Counted from the stretch's first letter, positions 25,322 to 34,510 are shown. The stretch is DNA of 46,781 bases from Zhongshania aliphaticivorans (GCF_902705855.1 NZ_CACSIJ010000013.1:211552-258332); one strand, 5' to 3'. Numbers and translations: made by a program. Notes: generated from the sequence alone by a model not told the origin.

Positions 25322-25723
25322 ATGACTTCAATACGAACTATTGCCGCATGTCTGTTTGCCGGCGGTTTTATCAGTATGGCGGCTGCCACTGAGACGGGCA
25401 ATATTCGCGGTGAAGTTGGCTTTGTGGACGAAGAAACTGGTGTCACGGTTGAGTCTGTAGAGCGTGGCGAAAAATCGGGTGAATATCGCGTGTTAATCTC
25501 GGTGCCACGTAAAGGGGATTCACCCGCGATGGAGATTGAGGAAGTTCTGGTTACCGCGCCGGAATTAAAACCGGATGATGAAGCTGTTCCCTCGCGTTAC
25601 GAATTTGTAAAAGACTATAGCAAAGATCGCTACGGTTTTTATGTCTACATTGGTAAAAGCCGTGATTGGCCTTTCCGCATTTATTTTAAAGATCATGACA
25701 GCGATGTACTTCATAACCGCTAG
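25322..25723 (+). CDS. Small secreted protein with TonB-box-like motif
   Basis: 133 aa, signal peptide (hydrophobic core LFAGGFISMAAA, cleavage near residue 22). The mature part is acidic and probably beta-rich, with GEYRVLISVPRKGDSP. Residues 71-80, EIEEVLVTAP, closely resemble the TonB box sequence that begins TonB-dependent receptors, but no receptor domain follows. It ends with an aromatic-rich segment FYVYIGKSRDWPFRIYFKD. I do not recognise a family. SD-like ATAAGAG precedes the ATG. Function unknown; periplasmic location inferred. Confidence 0.65.
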   Translation: MTSIRTIAACLFAGGFISMAAATETGNIRGEVGFVDEETGVTVESVERGEKSGEYRVLISVPRKGDSPAMEIEEVLVTAPELKPDDEAVPSRYEFVKDYSKDRYGFYVYIGKSRDWPFRIYFKDHDSDVLHNR

Positions 25724-25839
25724 TTCAACCGTATCGAATTTCGCCGGCTACGTTCTCAATAATTTAAACTTTCAATAGTGGTCGATCCAACACCATTTTC
25801 TGTTATAACACGTTAAACCACGTTTAAGGTGTTAATTGC

Positions 25840-26733
25840 ATGGAATGGACACGCGACCGAATTGCGGTAAATGAGGGTGTAGAACTCGCCTATGAAGAAA
25901 TCGGTGCGCCAGATGCGCCGGTCATTCTCCTCATCATGGGCTATGCCAGTCAGTTAATTGTATGGCCGGAATCATTTTGCCAACGTCTAGCCGACGCCGG
26001 CTATCGCGTTATTCGTTTTGATAATCGCGATGTGGGTTTGTCGAGCCAAATTGATGCTGGTGTGCCAAATATAATTGGTTTGAGTCTGCGTCAAAAACTT
26101 AAATTACCGCTAAACGTGGCTTATACCTTAGACGATATGACGGCCGACTCAGTGGCATTGCTAGACGCACTCAGTGTCGCTAGCGCCCATATTGTTGGTG
26201 CGTCTATGGGAGGTATGATCGCGCAGCTAATGGCGGCAAATTATCCGGAACGGGTGCGTTCCTTAGTGTCGCTGATGTCTAGCTCTAGCTACGGAGGAAT
26301 GAAGCCTAAGATCCTCTGGCATATTTTGAATAAAGCGCCACCACAGCGCGATGCGCAGATAGCCCATTCCTTAAAAACCTGGCAGTTAATATCTAGCCCT
26401 GAATTGGGTGATCCAGATCAACAGTTGCGTGCACGCATTGAAGCCGCGTATGACCGTGGTAATTATCCAGCGGGTAAAGCACGGCAAATGGCGGCGATAA
26501 TGGCCAGTGGCAGTCGTCAAAAATTACTGCCTAAAATTAAGGCGCCAACCCTAGTCATACACGGTGATCAAGACCCGATGTTGCCGTTAAAAGGCGCTAA
26601 AGACACGGCTCGCCGTATCCCGAATGCACGCTTGGAAGTGGTGGCCGGTATGGGGCACGACATTCCGGAGGCGTTGCTAGATGAATTAGTGGGGCTGATT
26701 TTGGGGCACGTCGGCGGGAAAACCAATAAATAG
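25840..26733 (+). CDS. Alpha/beta hydrolase
   Basis: 297 aa, alpha/beta hydrolase fold. The nucleophile elbow is GASMGG with S122, the acid lies in HGDQDPMLP (D243 or D245), and the His is H273 in GMGHDIP. The N-terminal strand region VILLIMGYASQLIVWP and FDNRDVGLSS are typical of esterase-like hydrolases of the aclacinomycin-methylesterase type. Substrate unknown. It converges with the HMG-CoA lyase gene. Confidence 0.85.
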   Translation: MEWTRDRIAVNEGVELAYEEIGAPDAPVILLIMGYASQLIVWPESFCQRLADAGYRVIRFDNRDVGLSSQIDAGVPNIIGLSLRQKLKLPLNVAYTLDDMTADSVALLDALSVASAHIVGASMGGMIAQLMAANYPERVRSLVSLMSSSSYGGMKPKILWHILNKAPPQRDAQIAHSLKTWQLISSPELGDPDQQLRARIEAAYDRGNYPAGKARQMAAIMASGSRQKLLPKIKAPTLVIHGDQDPMLPLKGAKDTARRIPNARLEVVAGMGHDIPEALLDELVGLILGHVGGKTNK

Positions 26734-26759
26734 CGTAAGCACAATTAGTTCTCGCGCTT

Positions 26760-27668
26760 TTATAGCAGGCCTTTTTCTACTTGTCGCTTAATCCACCTTG
26801 CCGAATTCGCCGTCGCGTTTGCGCCGGTTTGCTCGGCTACTAAATCTGCAGCGAGTACGAGCTTGGCTAAGTCGATACCGGTTTCAAAGCCCATTTGATT
26901 GAGCATTAGCACCACGTCTTCGGTGGCGACATTACCAGAGGCGCCCGGCGCGAAGGGGCAGCCACCAAGGCCGCCGATGGAGGAGTCGAATTTACGTATT
27001 CCGCATTCGACTGCGGCGAATACATTGGCGACACCCATGCCGCGGGTGTCGTGAAAATGACATGACAAACGCTGTGCGCCAAATTCTGCAACAAGCTTGC
27101 TTATTAATGATTTCACTTGTGCTGGCGATGCCGCGCCAATGGTGTCTGCCAGTACCACTTCTGGTGCACCAGCGGCGAGTAGTTCACCGCATAAGTCGAT
27201 GACGGTTTTTTCTGGGATCAGGCCTTCAAAAGGACATTCCCACGCTGTGGCAATACAGGCGAGGGTGGTGAAGTTGTCTGCTTGGCCGCGGCCCAATACG
27301 TCTTTTGCAAAGCTGAGAACTTGAGCATTGGTCATGCGGATATTTTGTTCGTTCATGCTATTGCTGGCGGCGATGACAATACTCACTGTGTCGATGCCAG
27401 ACTCTTTTGCTAGCTCATAACCTTTGAGGTTTGGGATGAGTGCAGAAAAGTGATAATCGCCCTTGGGTAGCGCCGCGACGACAAGATCGGTGCCGCGCAT
27501 TGCCGGCACGGCGACGGGCGACACAAACGAACCCACTTCAATATGCTTCACACCCGCATCTATTAAGGCATTAATCAGGGCAAGACGTTGCTGTGGCTCT
27601 AAAATGACAGTTTGATTTTGTAAGCCATCGCGCGGGCCAACGTCGTTGATAATGATTTTCTCAGCCAT
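26760..27668 (-). CDS. mvaB: Hydroxymethylglutaryl-CoA lyase
   Basis: 302 aa, DRE-TIM metallolyase. The catalytic loop GPRDGLQNQ and the metal ligands of HFHDTRGMG are present, as is the conserved C237 in GGLGGCPFAPGASGNVATED. HMG-CoA is cleaved to acetoacetate and acetyl-CoA in leucine and isoprenoid catabolism. It is the last gene of the operon 30448-26760, downstream of a class III CoA-transferase that could supply its CoA-thioester substrate. Substrate may be an HMG analogue. Confidence 0.9.
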   Translation of the reverse strand: MAEKIIINDVGPRDGLQNQTVILEPQQRLALINALIDAGVKHIEVGSFVSPVAVPAMRGTDLVVAALPKGDYHFSALIPNLKGYELAKESGIDTVSIVIAASNSMNEQNIRMTNAQVLSFAKDVLGRGQADNFTTLACIATAWECPFEGLIPEKTVIDLCGELLAAGAPEVVLADTIGAASPAQVKSLISKLVAEFGAQRLSCHFHDTRGMGVANVFAAVECGIRKFDSSIGGLGGCPFAPGASGNVATEDVVLMLNQMGFETGIDLAKLVLAADLVAEQTGANATANSARWIKRQVEKGLL

Positions 27669-27703
27669 AGCTTTTCCGTCGTTTAATCATTTTTTAAGGC
27701 ATT

Positions 27704-28903
27704 TCAGGCAATGATACCAGCGGCTCTCAGTCTAGTGGTATCTGCGGTGGAATAGTTGCTTAATTCCGCCATAAGTTCGTCGGTGTTTTGACCGAGTAGC
27801 GGCGCAGGGGAGAAGGATTCTTCATTGCTACGCGATAGCTTGATGGGGTTGCCCGGCCCCTTAGTGCTTTTACCTGAGGGGTGTTTAAGCTCAACTACCA
27901 TATTGCGGTGCTGTACCTGCGGGTCGTTTAAGGCTTGTTCAAAGTTATTGACGGGCGCTACGGGAATTCTTGCCGCGTTTAATTTGGCCAGCCAGTTTTT
28001 AGTAGAGTCTAGGCGGAAAATATCTGCCAAGGTTTGGTCAATAAACGCCTTGTCCGCTAGGCGGCCAGGCTGGGTGTCGTATTCAGATTTATTTAAGACG
28101 GGGCAGTTCACCAAGCCTTTTAAATTGTGCCAAAAGTTATCGGTGAGCACGCAAATAACAATATGGCCGTCGGCAGTGGGATAGCTATTGTAGGGTACAT
28201 GCACAAAATGGCTATTGCCGATGGGGTGGGGATTCTGCCCCGACAAAAAGTGCATTGTCGCCATATAATTTAATAGCGATATTTGTACGTCGAGCATCGA
28301 TATATCGACGTGCTGACCAATTCCTGATGTGCCCCGTTCGATGATGGCACTTAGCACACCCATAATGCCAAACATGCCGCCGCCGAGATCGCCAATAGGA
28401 ATACCTGCACGCATCGGTTGGCTGGCGTCGGTGCCGGTGATCGACATGCCACCACCGTAGGCTTGAGCTACTTGGTCAAAGGCAGGGCGGTTTGCGCCGG
28501 GGCCGTCTTCACCGAATCCGGTGATTGAACAGGTAATGATACGTGGGTTTACGTTGGCTAAATGCGCGTAATCGATTTTTAGCTTGGCGGGAACACCAGC
28601 GGCAAAGTTATTAATCACCACGTCTGCGGTTTTAACTAAGTCATAGAAAACAGCCAGTCCTTCGGCGTTTTTTAAATCGATAGCAATGCTGCGTTTATTG
28701 CGGTTTAAGGTAATGAAATACGCGCCCATGCCAGCTAAAGAATTACTGGGATCATTGGCGAGTAGTTTACGGGTGCCTTCACCACGTAGCGGTTCAACTT
28801 TAACTAAGTCTGCGCCTAAGTCCGCCAGCGTCATGGTGCAAAAGGGGCCAGACAGCATATGAGTTAAATCTAGTATGCGAATGCCCTTAAGAGGTTTGTT
28901 CAT
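27704..28903 (-). CDS. Class III CoA-transferase, CaiB/BaiF family
   Basis: 399 aa. N-terminal RILDLTHMLSGPFCTMTLADLGADLVKVE, central D172 in GDLGGGMFG (the catalytic acyl-anhydride Asp of this family), and C-terminal VAPVNNFEQALNDPQVQHR are all family features. It transfers CoA between acids, or racemises a 2-methylacyl-CoA in related branches. In this operon it may activate a dicarboxylate such as 3-hydroxy-3-methylglutarate for the lyase downstream (inference from order; human SUGCT has this type of activity). Confidence 0.85.
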   Translation of the reverse strand: MNKPLKGIRILDLTHMLSGPFCTMTLADLGADLVKVEPLRGEGTRKLLANDPSNSLAGMGAYFITLNRNKRSIAIDLKNAEGLAVFYDLVKTADVVINNFAAGVPAKLKIDYAHLANVNPRIITCSITGFGEDGPGANRPAFDQVAQAYGGGMSITGTDASQPMRAGIPIGDLGGGMFGIMGVLSAIIERGTSGIGQHVDISMLDVQISLLNYMATMHFLSGQNPHPIGNSHFVHVPYNSYPTADGHIVICVLTDNFWHNLKGLVNCPVLNKSEYDTQPGRLADKAFIDQTLADIFRLDSTKNWLAKLNAARIPVAPVNNFEQALNDPQVQHRNMVVELKHPSGKSTKGPGNPIKLSRSNEESFSPAPLLGQNTDELMAELSNYSTADTTRLRAAGIIA

Positions 28904-28936
28904 AGCTGGCTCTTATTATTTTGGGGATGGGCAGAT

Positions 28937-29707
28937 TTATCCGGCGCTGATGACCGATCCGCCATCAATAACTAATAGTCCGCCCGTCATATACGATGAG
29001 GCGCGTGAGCATAAATAAATAACTGTGCCGGCGGCGTCCTCCAATGACCCGACGCGGCCCATGGGAATGCTGTTGTTTAGGGCTTCTTCGTCTTCCATTA
29101 AGAAAGCGGTCATGCTGCTGGGAAACATGCCGGGTGCAATGGCGTTTACATTAATATGATCTTTAATCAAGCTGGCGGCTAATTGTTGAGTAAGCTGTAT
29201 GACGGCGGCTTTGCTGGCTGAGTAAGAAAAAGTGGGTTGTTGTGAATAGCGCAGCGCATAAACCGAGGATAGATTAACGATGCGCGCGGGATCGTTTTTT
29301 GTACCAGATTGCCGCAACAGTGGTAGTAGCTTCTGGCTTAGGAAAAAGACGGACTTAACGTTCAGGTCCATCACTTTATCCCAGCCACTTTCTGGGAATT
29401 CGTCGATGGGTGCACCCCATGTTGCGCCGGCATTATTGATGAGAATATCGAGTTTGCTTTCTCTGTTTGCCAATTCCGCTGCGAGCTGATTAATGCCTTC
29501 CAATTGTGATAGGTCAGAGGGTATAGCAATACATTCCCCCAGCTCAGATAGCCGTTGCTGTGTCTCTTCAAGCTCTTTAACTTTGCGTGAAGTGATATAA
29601 ACCTTGGCGCCTGATCGTAGAAAACCCTCGGCAATCATAGCGCCAATACCACGAGAGCCGCCGGTGACTAGGGCTACCTTGCCGGCAACGGAAAATAAGT
29701 TCTGCAT
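28937..29707 (-). CDS. Short-chain dehydrogenase/reductase (RhlG-like)
   Basis: 256 aa, classical SDR: TGGSRGIG cofactor motif, NNAG, catalytic S in NLSSVYALRY, Y162/K166 in YSASK. The TSRK after the second strand suggests NADP(H). RhlG/FabG-like overall. It is in the catabolic operon between the GST and the CoA-transferase, so it probably oxidises or reduces a hydroxyl/keto intermediate. The substrate is unknown. Confidence 0.9.
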   Translation of the reverse strand: MQNLFSVAGKVALVTGGSRGIGAMIAEGFLRSGAKVYITSRKVKELEETQQRLSELGECIAIPSDLSQLEGINQLAAELANRESKLDILINNAGATWGAPIDEFPESGWDKVMDLNVKSVFFLSQKLLPLLRQSGTKNDPARIVNLSSVYALRYSQQPTFSYSASKAAVIQLTQQLAASLIKDHINVNAIAPGMFPSSMTAFLMEDEEALNNSIPMGRVGSLEDAAGTVIYLCSRASSYMTGGLLVIDGGSVISAG

Positions 29708-29731
29708 AAAACCTCCTATTCGCGATCTGGA

Positions 29732-30448
29732 TTAGCGTTTGCGATATTGCTCTTCGCCAAAGGAATAAGACCATGTTTTTTCGTCTAACTCCATTTTGAA
29801 GTTAGGCGGCAATTGGTAAACCCAGCCATGAATTAAATCTTTACCGCGCTGCACAGCTGACCGCTGTTCTATGCGTTGAAACCACGCATAAAGATTGGGA
29901 AAGTCTTTATCTAAATGAATGTCGATTAAGGGCAGGGCGCGCAGCCAAGGCCAGCAGGCGATGTCGGCAATTGAATAGTCGCCGGCGAGGTAGTCCTTTC
30001 CTTGCAATTGGCCTTCTAATACGCGGCATTGGCGCAGGCTTTCATTTACATAGCGTTCGCGTGCGTAATTCTGTTCAACTCGCGCATAGCGAATAAAGTG
30101 ATGTGCTTGGCCTTGTAAGGGGCCAACACTGGCGACCTGAAACATTAACCACTGAATTTGTTGAAAGCGAATACTGATGTCATTCGATATTAGTTTGCCA
30201 GTTTTCTCGGTCAGATAGAGCAGTATGGCGCCGGTTTCAAAAATCACCATGGGCTCGCCGCCTGAAATGGGGTCGTGGTCGACAATTACTGGCAATTTAT
30301 TGTTTGGATTTAGCGCAAGTAACTCCGGTTTAAATTGATCGCCGACGCTGATGTCATAAGGAATAACATTATATTCAAGCCCCAGCTCTTCTAAGGCTAT
30401 CGATATTTTATGGCCATTCGGGGTGGGTACGGTATGCAGGTCGATCAT
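29732..30448 (-). CDS. Glutathione S-transferase, Ure2p/YfcG-like
   Basis: 238 aa. The thioredoxin-like N-terminal domain begins with TVPTPNGHKISIALEELGL, the pattern of the nu-class/YfcG group (Thr/Asn catalytic region rather than Tyr). LNPNNKLPVIVD and ETGAILLYL hold the glutathione-binding turn. The C-terminal helical domain has YSIADIACWPWL. First gene of the operon, so regulated by the nearby operator. In this class the usual activity is a glutathione-dependent disulfide reductase or conjugation. Confidence 0.85.
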   Translation of the reverse strand: MIDLHTVPTPNGHKISIALEELGLEYNVIPYDISVGDQFKPELLALNPNNKLPVIVDHDPISGGEPMVIFETGAILLYLTEKTGKLISNDISIRFQQIQWLMFQVASVGPLQGQAHHFIRYARVEQNYARERYVNESLRQCRVLEGQLQGKDYLAGDYSIADIACWPWLRALPLIDIHLDKDFPNLYAWFQRIEQRSAVQRGKDLIHGWVYQLPPNFKMELDEKTWSYSFGEEQYRKR

Positions 30449-30468
30449 GGCGCAACGCTCCTTATGTT

Positions 30469-30488
30469 ATTGTCAATTATGTTGACAT
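30469..30488 (-). promoter_or_regulatory. Palindromic operator copy 1
   Basis: ATTGTCAATTATGTTGACAT contains TGTCAA-N5-TTGACA, a perfect 6-bp inverted repeat. It lies about 20 bp upstream of the GST start. Its near-exact inverse occurs at 30584. Together these suggest a dimeric repressor (TetR- or GntR-type) controlling the divergent GST-operon and TonB receptor genes. Confidence 0.7.
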
Positions 30489-30583
30489 TTTAAGGCGGGG
30501 CTTGTCCAGCGTAATTTCTCAGCTTTACCGTGTGATTACAGCGTTCAGACAGCACTTGACGGGGGCTGGGTGACGCGCTAATA

Positions 30584-30603
30584 ATGTAAACATAATTGAC
30601 AAT
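30584..30603 (+). promoter_or_regulatory. Palindromic operator copy 2
   Basis: ATGTAAACATAATTGACAAT equals the reverse complement of copy 1 with one mismatch (19 of 20). Centre-to-centre spacing is 115 bp, and it lies about 95 bp upstream of the TonB receptor start. Confidence 0.7.
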
Positions 30604-30698
30604 ATGGCGGCGTGTGACAATTTGGGTTTCGCGCAGGCCAACAGCCGGTGGCATACTTTGTGTCGGCTATAAATAATAATAAATATAAGGTGATAGAA

Positions 30699-33101
30699 AT
30701 GCTGTTCGCTCAAAAGAGAACTTTACTGGCTACTGCGCTATTGGCTTGCACGGCGCAAATAGCCTATGCAGAAGTTACTGAAAGCGCGGTGAATAACGAA
30801 TCGACATCTCGCCGGATACTAGAGGAGGTGGTGGTCAGCGCGCAGAAAGTAGAGCAGTCTTCACAAGATGTTCCGATCTCTTTAACCGCAGTAAGCGGTG
30901 ATTTTATGCGCGAGGTCGGCGCGACAGGTTTGCAAGATATTGCGCCGTATATTCCAAATGTGCGCTTCTCTTCAGATACAGATCCGGCATTGGCGCAAAT
31001 TAATATCCGTGGTTTTGGCTCTAATCCGCTTAATTCGGCCTTCGATAGTTCCGTTGGCTTTGTTCAAGATGAAATATTCTTCAATCGCCCCTCTTACTAC
31101 AACGAGGCGATGTTCGATATTGCTAGGGTTGAAGTACTGCGCGGCCCGCAGGGTACCTTGTTTGGGAAAAACACCATTGCAGGGGTGTTTAATGTGACGA
31201 CCAAGGGGCCAACAGAGGAGCTGGCAGCGGATTTTCGTATCAATAAAACTGACCCCGATGAAGTGAGTTATGAGGGTGGCATTGGTGGCATGGTCACGGA
31301 CTGGTTTGGCGTGCGTATTGCTGCGCAGGATATTAGCCGCGACGGCCAGCTGCATAATCAGTTTTTGAATCGTCAAGATGACGAGCATGAGCAAAATGCG
31401 CAGCGTATTAAATTATTGTTTCTACCGACAGAGAACCTGTCAGTAGAATTGATGGGCGTGGCCTCAGAAACCTCAGCAAATTACTGGGGCCTGCAGTTAA
31501 TGAATCTGGACGAAGGCTCTAGCGCATTTTTGAGGAATTACGACGCTAATATCGAAGACGATCCCTATAATTTTACGAGCTCCTATGATCAGGATGGATT
31601 TTTAGATAAAACCTCTGACACCCTTGGTCTTAAGACAGATTGGGATATCGGCCCGGTTGGCGCTTTGAATAATCTGAATATGGTTTTGGTTTTGGCTGAT
31701 ACTTCCTTAACCATCGATAGCTTGGTTGATTTAGATACCTCACCAGCCGATCTCGCCGCGCTAGAAGTCGTATCAGACTACGAACAACAATCTGCAGAGC
31801 TACGTTTTACAGGAACGGCAGACAGCTTGTTCGGCATTGGCACGGGGGTCGAGTTTGTGGTCGGTGCGTATGTATTTGACTCACGTTTTAGCCAGCGTAC
31901 ACAAATCACAGCGGGCAGTGACTTTGGCGCTTACTTGACGACCGACGACGCCTTGCAATTGGTCTCAGGGCAAACCAGTGTATCGAGCGGTGGTTTACTC
32001 GGTGGTTTGAATTTAGCTGGTATTGGATTAATCAGCGATATCACTGGCGCGGCAATTGGTGACGATTACTTACAGCTAGATTATCTTTTAAATGTAGACG
32101 CGCAGGCTATTTTTGCGCAAATGAGCTGGGCGCTAACAGATCAGTTTATTATCACTCCGGGTATTCGTTTTAGCAGAGAACATAAAGTGGCCGACGCCAG
32201 CGGAAAAGGGGTTTGCCAGACTGCCGTATTAGGTACACCTTGTTTAATGGAGTTGGCGCTTAGCGCCGAAGATTATGACGAACGCGGACTTAGTCGCAAA
32301 GAGACTGATGTCTCGCCAAAGCTGTCATTTCAGTATTATTTGAATAGCGATAGTAATATCTTTTTGACTTATTCGCGGGGCTATAAAAGCGGTGGATTCA
32401 ACGCCTCGTCTTTTGGTGGTGAAGACTTGAGCTTTGAGCCGGAAGAAGCGGCGACGGTTGAAGCGGGTTTTAAAGGTGAGTTTTTTGATAACACCTTGCG
32501 CTTGAATGCCGCGGTGTATCAAACCCAATTTGATAATTTACAGGTGCTCGCGTTTAACGGCGCCTTCTTTGATGTAACAAACGCCGCGTCGGCGATATCT
32601 CGCGGTTTGGAAATGGATTTTATGTGGTTAACGCCGTTTGAACCGCTAAGTGTTGCGGGTTCTTTGGGCTTACTTGATGCCAAATACGATAGCTACCCAA
32701 ATGCGCCGGCGCCGGTCACCAGTGGTTTAAATTCTAATCAGGACTTGAGCGGTAAGCGCATTGCCTTTGCGCCGGAACAAAGCGCAAGCCTTACGCCGAC
32801 CTTAACACTGCCAGTATTCGGCTTGGCCATGCGTGCCAGCGTAGATTTTCTGTATCAGGGTAATCAGTATACCGACGGTGATTTAGACCCTAATAGCTAT
32901 TTGAAGGGCTTCTCGCAAGTGTCTGCACGAATCAGCGTGGGGGCGTGGGATCAGCGTTGGGCGCTAACATTGGGCGGTAGTAATTTGACCGATGAGAAAG
33001 TCTTGAATCAGGTCTTAGATACCGTGTTTTTCCCTGGCTCATATAACGCGCGGCAAAAGTCTGGCCGTAAAGTCTTCGCGTCTTTGTCGTTTGCTTGGTA
33101 A
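30699..33101 (+). CDS. TonB-dependent receptor
   Basis: 800-aa outer-membrane receptor. Signal peptide MLFAQKRTLLATALLACTAQIAYA (shown here in pieces: hydrophobic core LLATALLACTA, cleavage after AYA). The TonB box is ILEEVVVSAQK, then plug domain with ...DVPISLTAVSG and VEVLRGPQGTLFGKNTIAGVFNVTTK, then a 22-strand barrel ending in the aromatic FASLSFAW. The style (EEVVV...AQK, LRGPQGTLFGKNT) is typical of the large family in Sphingomonads and marine Gammaproteobacteria that imports non-siderophore substrates. The start at 30699 follows AAGGTG; an in-frame ATG 51 nt upstream has none. Shares operators with the GST-SDR-CoA-transferase-lyase operon. Confidence 0.9.
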   Translation: MLFAQKRTLLATALLACTAQIAYAEVTESAVNNESTSRRILEEVVVSAQKVEQSSQDVPISLTAVSGDFMREVGATGLQDIAPYIPNVRFSSDTDPALAQINIRGFGSNPLNSAFDSSVGFVQDEIFFNRPSYYNEAMFDIARVEVLRGPQGTLFGKNTIAGVFNVTTKGPTEELAADFRINKTDPDEVSYEGGIGGMVTDWFGVRIAAQDISRDGQLHNQFLNRQDDEHEQNAQRIKLLFLPTENLSVELMGVASETSANYWGLQLMNLDEGSSAFLRNYDANIEDDPYNFTSSYDQDGFLDKTSDTLGLKTDWDIGPVGALNNLNMVLVLADTSLTIDSLVDLDTSPADLAALEVVSDYEQQSAELRFTGTADSLFGIGTGVEFVVGAYVFDSRFSQRTQITAGSDFGAYLTTDDALQLVSGQTSVSSGGLLGGLNLAGIGLISDITGAAIGDDYLQLDYLLNVDAQAIFAQMSWALTDQFIITPGIRFSREHKVADASGKGVCQTAVLGTPCLMELALSAEDYDERGLSRKETDVSPKLSFQYYLNSDSNIFLTYSRGYKSGGFNASSFGGEDLSFEPEEAATVEAGFKGEFFDNTLRLNAAVYQTQFDNLQVLAFNGAFFDVTNAASAISRGLEMDFMWLTPFEPLSVAGSLGLLDAKYDSYPNAPAPVTSGLNSNQDLSGKRIAFAPEQSASLTPTLTLPVFGLAMRASVDFLYQGNQYTDGDLDPNSYLKGFSQVSARISVGAWDQRWALTLGGSNLTDEKVLNQVLDTVFFPGSYNARQKSGRKVFASLSFAW

Positions 33102-33103
33102 AG

Positions 33104-33139
33104 AGATTGAGGGGATAAGCGCATCCCCTCAATCTTTTT
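33104..33139 (+). terminator. Strong terminator after TonB receptor
   Basis: AGATTGAGGGGAT and ATCCCCTCAATCT form a 13-bp stem followed by TTTT. Ends the receptor transcript. Confidence 0.95.
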
Positions 33140-33150
33140 CGTTAGTGATA

Positions 33151-33402
33151 TTAGGCGCGTTTAATAAGCCGAATAATATAAATTAAAATAACGGCGCCGG
33201 CGGTCGAGGTGATAATAGAGCCAATTAAACCGCCAGCTGCAATCCCTAAAAAGCTAAATACATAACCGCCGACAACGGCACCGACGACACCGACAATAAT
33301 ATTGCCGACTAAGCCAAAGCCGCCGCCTTTCATGATCTTGCCTGCTAGCCAACCCGCTAACGCACCAATCGCTAAGAAAATAATCAATCCCTGTGCATCC
33401 AT
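33151..33402 (-). CDS. GlsB/YeaQ/YmgE-family membrane protein
   Basis: 83 aa, glycine-rich, with three membrane helices: GLIIFLAIGALAGWLAGKIMKG, LVGNIIVGVVGAVVGGYVFSFL and STAGAVILIYIIRLI. This is the 'transglycosylase-associated protein' (YeaQ/YmgE/GlsB) family of stress-induced inner-membrane proteins of unknown activity. Start at 33402 is supported by AGAGGTGA; a longer in-frame start (33438) adds a basic tail. Confidence 0.85.
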   Translation of the reverse strand: MDAQGLIIFLAIGALAGWLAGKIMKGGGFGLVGNIIVGVVGAVVGGYVFSFLGIAAGGLIGSIITSTAGAVILIYIIRLIKRA

Positions 33403-33574
33403 TGTGTCACCTCTGGTTTTTGTGATTTTGCTAAACACGCTCGTAGTGTTAGGTTTCTAAATACAATTTTTGTTCAACATTATGATTAGTCTAAAAAGCC
33501 ACTTTACGCTATTTAGGCTTGTTTTGTTTTTTAGCATGTCCATCTTTTGCCGATTCTAAGATTGATGAATCTAC

Positions 33575-34510
33575 CTAACTGCTGGAATCTGAATTGCAGT
33601 GGCTGCATTTAGCCCACTCTTCTTGAACGACGTTTTCCAGTAAATCACGGAGCCAAATTAAGCCGGGATCTCGATCTAATCGCGTGTGCCATACAAGGTA
33701 GACGGGGCTAGGCTCGATGCTCAGCGGCGGATCAGTTATCCAAAGTTCTGAACTAAAATGCGTGCCACCGGCCACCATTTGAGGAACCACCGCGATTAAA
33801 TCACTGTGACTTAACAGCTTGGGAACAGCGGAGAAATGATTAACGGTCATCGCCACTCGCCGGCGTTTCTCTAAGCGCTGCAGAGCTTGGTCAACATTGC
33901 CCCGTGGGTCACCAGACTGAGAAACCAGTAAATGCTTGGCCGCGAGGAAATCATCCATAGTGATTGGCTTGCCTGCCAAGGGGTGGTTTTTGCGCATAAC
34001 CAGTTTGTAGCTGTTTTGATATAACGGAATTGAGCGCAGGCTGCGGTCGTGTTGGCTTAATGGGCCCAGGCCAATATCAATGCGCGCTTCGCGCAATTGT
34101 TCGATGACACCCATACGCGTGTAGGGCACCGCATATAAATCAACATGCGGTGCCTGCTCCGCGACCTGACAGCTAAACGGTAGCCAGTATAGGTCGACAG
34201 ATAAATCGGCAATGGCAATACGGAACTGGCGGTGGGATTGTGCTGGGTCAAAGCCGCGTAACTCAAGCGCCGACGCGAGTTGCTGCATAGGGTCGCGCAC
34301 TTGAGCCCACAAACTTTGGGCAAAGGCGGTGGGCTCAATCTGGCGTCCTTTCTTTATAAAAACGGGGTCTTTCCAAATATCGCGCATCCGTGCAATCGCA
34401 TTCGATACCGCAGGTTGGGACATGGCCAAACGATGACCGGCTTGGGTCACCGAGCCTTCGGTCATAATGGCGTCGAAGACTTGTAGCAGCGTGAGTTCTT
34501 GGCTTTTCAT
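33575..34510 (-). CDS. LysR-family transcriptional regulator
   Basis: 311 aa. The N-terminal winged HTH spans about residues 5-62 (LLQVFDAIMTEGSVTQAGHRLAMSQPAVSNAIARMRDI). The remainder is the substrate-binding effector domain with no clear ligand motif. Closest style is the LeuO/NodD/SyrM branch. Divergent from the thioredoxin gene; neither its target nor effector is known. The C-terminus is Ser/Cys rich (CSHCNSDSSS). Confidence 0.85.
   Translation of the reverse strand: MKSQELTLLQVFDAIMTEGSVTQAGHRLAMSQPAVSNAIARMRDIWKDPVFIKKGRQIEPTAFAQSLWAQVRDPMQQLASALELRGFDPAQSHRQFRIAIADLSVDLYWLPFSCQVAEQAPHVDLYAVPYTRMGVIEQLREARIDIGLGPLSQHDRSLRSIPLYQNSYKLVMRKNHPLAGKPITMDDFLAAKHLLVSQSGDPRGNVDQALQRLEKRRRVAMTVNHFSAVPKLLSHSDLIAVVPQMVAGGTHFSSELWITDPPLSIEPSPVYLVWHTRLDRDPGLIWLRDLLENVVQEEWAKCSHCNSDSSS

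Noticed and set aside
26760-30448. Isoprene degradation cluster (IsoG/H/I-like)
   Set aside because: CoA-transferase + SDR + GST looks similar, but the GST is of the YfcG/Ure2p type and there is no monooxygenase or second GST.
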